From Streptomyces sp. M92 (GTDB lineage Bacteria > Actinomycetota > Actinomycetes > Streptomycetales > Streptomycetaceae): a stretch of DNA of 64,000 nucleotides. The number at the start of each line of letters is the position of its first letter. The first letter of the stretch is position 1. The position numbers were made by a program, and so were the translations under genes. This document shows, piece by piece, positions 62,696-64,000 of the stretch. The stretch covers positions 3,534,001 to 3,598,000 of the forward strand of contig NZ_CP101137.1 of the NCBI RefSeq assembly GCF_028473745.1. Reading direction: 5' to 3'. The notes under the pieces were generated by a model that saw nothing but the letters and a program-made list of their open reading frames with translations, did not search any database and was not told the DNA's origin.

Positions 62696-64000
62696 ATGTC
62701 CGCCCCCATCACCCCCTCCTCCCGACCCACCGTCACCGAACGTGAGGCCCGCCAGGTCGCGGAGGCGGCCCGCGAACAGGACTGGCGCAAGCCGAGCTTC
62801 GCCAAGGAGCTCTTCCTCGGCCGCTTCCGTCTCGACCTCATCCACCCCCACCCGCTCCCCGCCGACGAGGACGTCCAGCGCGGCGAGGAGTTCCTCGCCA
62901 AGCTGCGCGACTTCTGCGAGACGAAGATCGACGGGGCCGTGATCGAGCGCGACGCCCGCATCCCGGACGACGTGATCACCGGGCTGAAGGAGCTGGGCGC
63001 CCTCGGCATGAAGATCGACACCAAGTACGGCGGTCTCGGCCTGACCCAGGTCTACTACAACAAGGCCCTCGCCCTGGTCGGATCCGCGAACCCGGCGATC
63101 GGCGCGCTGCTCTCCGCCCACCAGTCGATCGGCGTTCCGCAGCCGCTGAAGATGTTCGGCACGCGGGAGCAGAAGGAGACGTTCCTGCCGCGCTGCGCCC
63201 GCACCGACATCTCGGCCTTCCTGCTCACCGAGCCGGACGTCGGCTCCGACCCGGCACGGCTGGCGACCACCGCCGTGCGGGACGGCGACGACTACGTCCT
63301 CGACGGCGTGAAACTCTGGACCACCAACGGCGTGGTCGCCGACCTGCTCGTCGTCATGGCCCGCGTACCGAAGTCCGAGGACGGGACGGGCGGCAAGGGC
63401 GGCATCACCGCCTTCGTCGTGGAAGCCGCCTCCGAAGGCATCACGGTCGAGAACCGCAACGCCTTCATGGGCCTGCGCGGCCTGGAGAACGGCGTCACCC
63501 GCTTCCACCGGGTCCGGGTACCCGCCGCCAACCGCATCGGCCCGGAGGGCGCCGGCCTCAAGATCGCCCTCACCACCCTCAACACCGGCCGTCTCTCCCT
63601 GCCCGCCATGTGCGTCGGCGCCGGCAAGTGGTGCCTGAAGATCGCCCGCGAATGGTCGGCGGTGCGCGAGCAGTGGGGCAGGCCGGTCGCCCTGCACGAG
63701 GCGGTCGGCTCGAAGATCTCCTTCATCGCGGCGACCACCTTCGCCCTGGAAGCCGTCCTCGACCTGTCCTCCCAGATGGCCGACGAGGACCGCAACGACA
63801 TCCGCATCGAGGCCGCCCTCGCCAAGCTCTACGGCTCGGAGATGGCTTGCCTCATGGCCGACGAGCTGGTCCAGATCCGCGGCGGCCGCGGCTTCGAGAC
63901 CGCGGCCTCCCTCGAAGCCCGCGGCGAGCGCGCGGTCCCCGCCGAGCAGCTCCTGCGCGACCTGCGGATCAACCGCATCTTCGAGGGCTCCACCGAGATC
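62696..64000 (+). CDS. Acyl-CoA dehydrogenase (3' end outside window)
   Basis: FAD-dependent enzyme of beta-oxidation; 435 residues visible, open at the right edge. Features are GVPQPLKMFG, FLLTEPDVGSDPARL (FAD/substrate loop), the LWTTNG block, and RGGRGFETAASLEARG with LRDLRINRIFEGSTEI at the edge. The last motif is near the C-terminus of normal family members, but a long C-terminal tail may follow as this type is often longer than 550 residues. ATG 62696 has GAGG 8 bases upstream; ATG 62669 and GTG 62687 are in the same frame. It is not obviously linked to the xyloglucan genes. Confidence 0.9.
   Translation, partial: MSAPITPSSRPTVTEREARQVAEAAREQDWRKPSFAKELFLGRFRLDLIHPHPLPADEDVQRGEEFLAKLRDFCETKIDGAVIERDARIPDDVITGLKELGALGMKIDTKYGGLGLTQVYYNKALALVGSANPAIGALLSAHQSIGVPQPLKMFGTREQKETFLPRCARTDISAFLLTEPDVGSDPARLATTAVRDGDDYVLDGVKLWTTNGVVADLLVVMARVPKSEDGTGGKGGITAFVVEAASEGITVENRNAFMGLRGLENGVTRFHRVRVPAANRIGPEGAGLKIALTTLNTGRLSLPAMCVGAGKWCLKIAREWSAVREQWGRPVALHEAVGSKISFIAATTFALEAVLDLSSQMADEDRNDIRIEAALAKLYGSEMACLMADELVQIRGGRGFETAASLEARGERAVPAEQLLRDLRINRIFEGSTEI

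Overview
The window is a very GC-rich actinobacterial chromosome segment. Gene order and content point to Streptomyces: cdsA followed by rlmN, short intergenic hairpins without U-tracts, GTG starts, Tat lipoproteins, an LAxTG wall protein, a DasR-type site before a chitinase, and mycothiol- and PucR-type families. I count about 49 intact or edge-truncated genes, plus two decayed ones. No tRNA, rRNA, transposase, prophage or plasmid genes are visible.

Layout. 1-2.4 kb: housekeeping cdsA (5' end outside the window) and rlmN, separated by a terminator and a two-repeat type I-E CRISPR-like relic. 2.4-6.4 kb: TPP riboswitch plus a thiamine ABC transporter (thiB-thiP-thiQ). 6.4-12.1 kb: a mycothiol-dependent-isomerase-like enzyme, an LAETG surface protein with a strong promoter, a LOG-family protein, a VOC protein and an unusual ABC export pair. 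12.3-29.8 kb: a polyamine/GABA block with an Lrp regulator and class III aminotransferase, two aldehyde dehydrogenases, two spermidine/putrescine-binding lipoproteins, PotABC and a PuuB-like oxidoreductase. It is interrupted by an HXXEE membrane protein, a serine hydrolase, a GDPD-adenosine deaminase pair, a DUF4190 protein and a NADAR protein. 29.8-32.9 kb: a small unknown protein with a folded leader, a GH18 chitinase and a PAP2 phosphatase. 32.9-33.3 kb: a structured non-coding stretch. 33.3-41.2 kb: gabT, a VirD4-like ATPase, a PucR regulator, a small unknown and a third aldehyde dehydrogenase. 41.3-46.2 kb: a blasticidin-S-deaminase-like enzyme, two glycosyltransferases and a two-component system.

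46.2-62.5 kb is the most distinctive part: a LacI-controlled locus that fits xyloglucan use. It encodes a GH3 beta-glycosidase, an oligosaccharide ABC importer (binding protein and two permeases, no ATPase), a Tat-exported GH74 xyloglucanase, a GH42 beta-galactosidase, a GH95 fucosidase and a LacI repressor. Four near-identical palindromes, core TCGAAGCGCTTCGA, lie at the GH3 promoter, at the ABC/GH operon promoter and twice upstream of the repressor gene. Between the enzymes and the repressor lie two decayed genes: a frameshifted sulfotransferase and a 110-codon internally deleted remnant that looks like a GH31 alpha-xylosidase. The locus therefore appears to have lost one step of its own pathway. 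The window ends inside an acyl-CoA dehydrogenase gene.

Functions were assigned from recognised motifs and context only; no database search was run.
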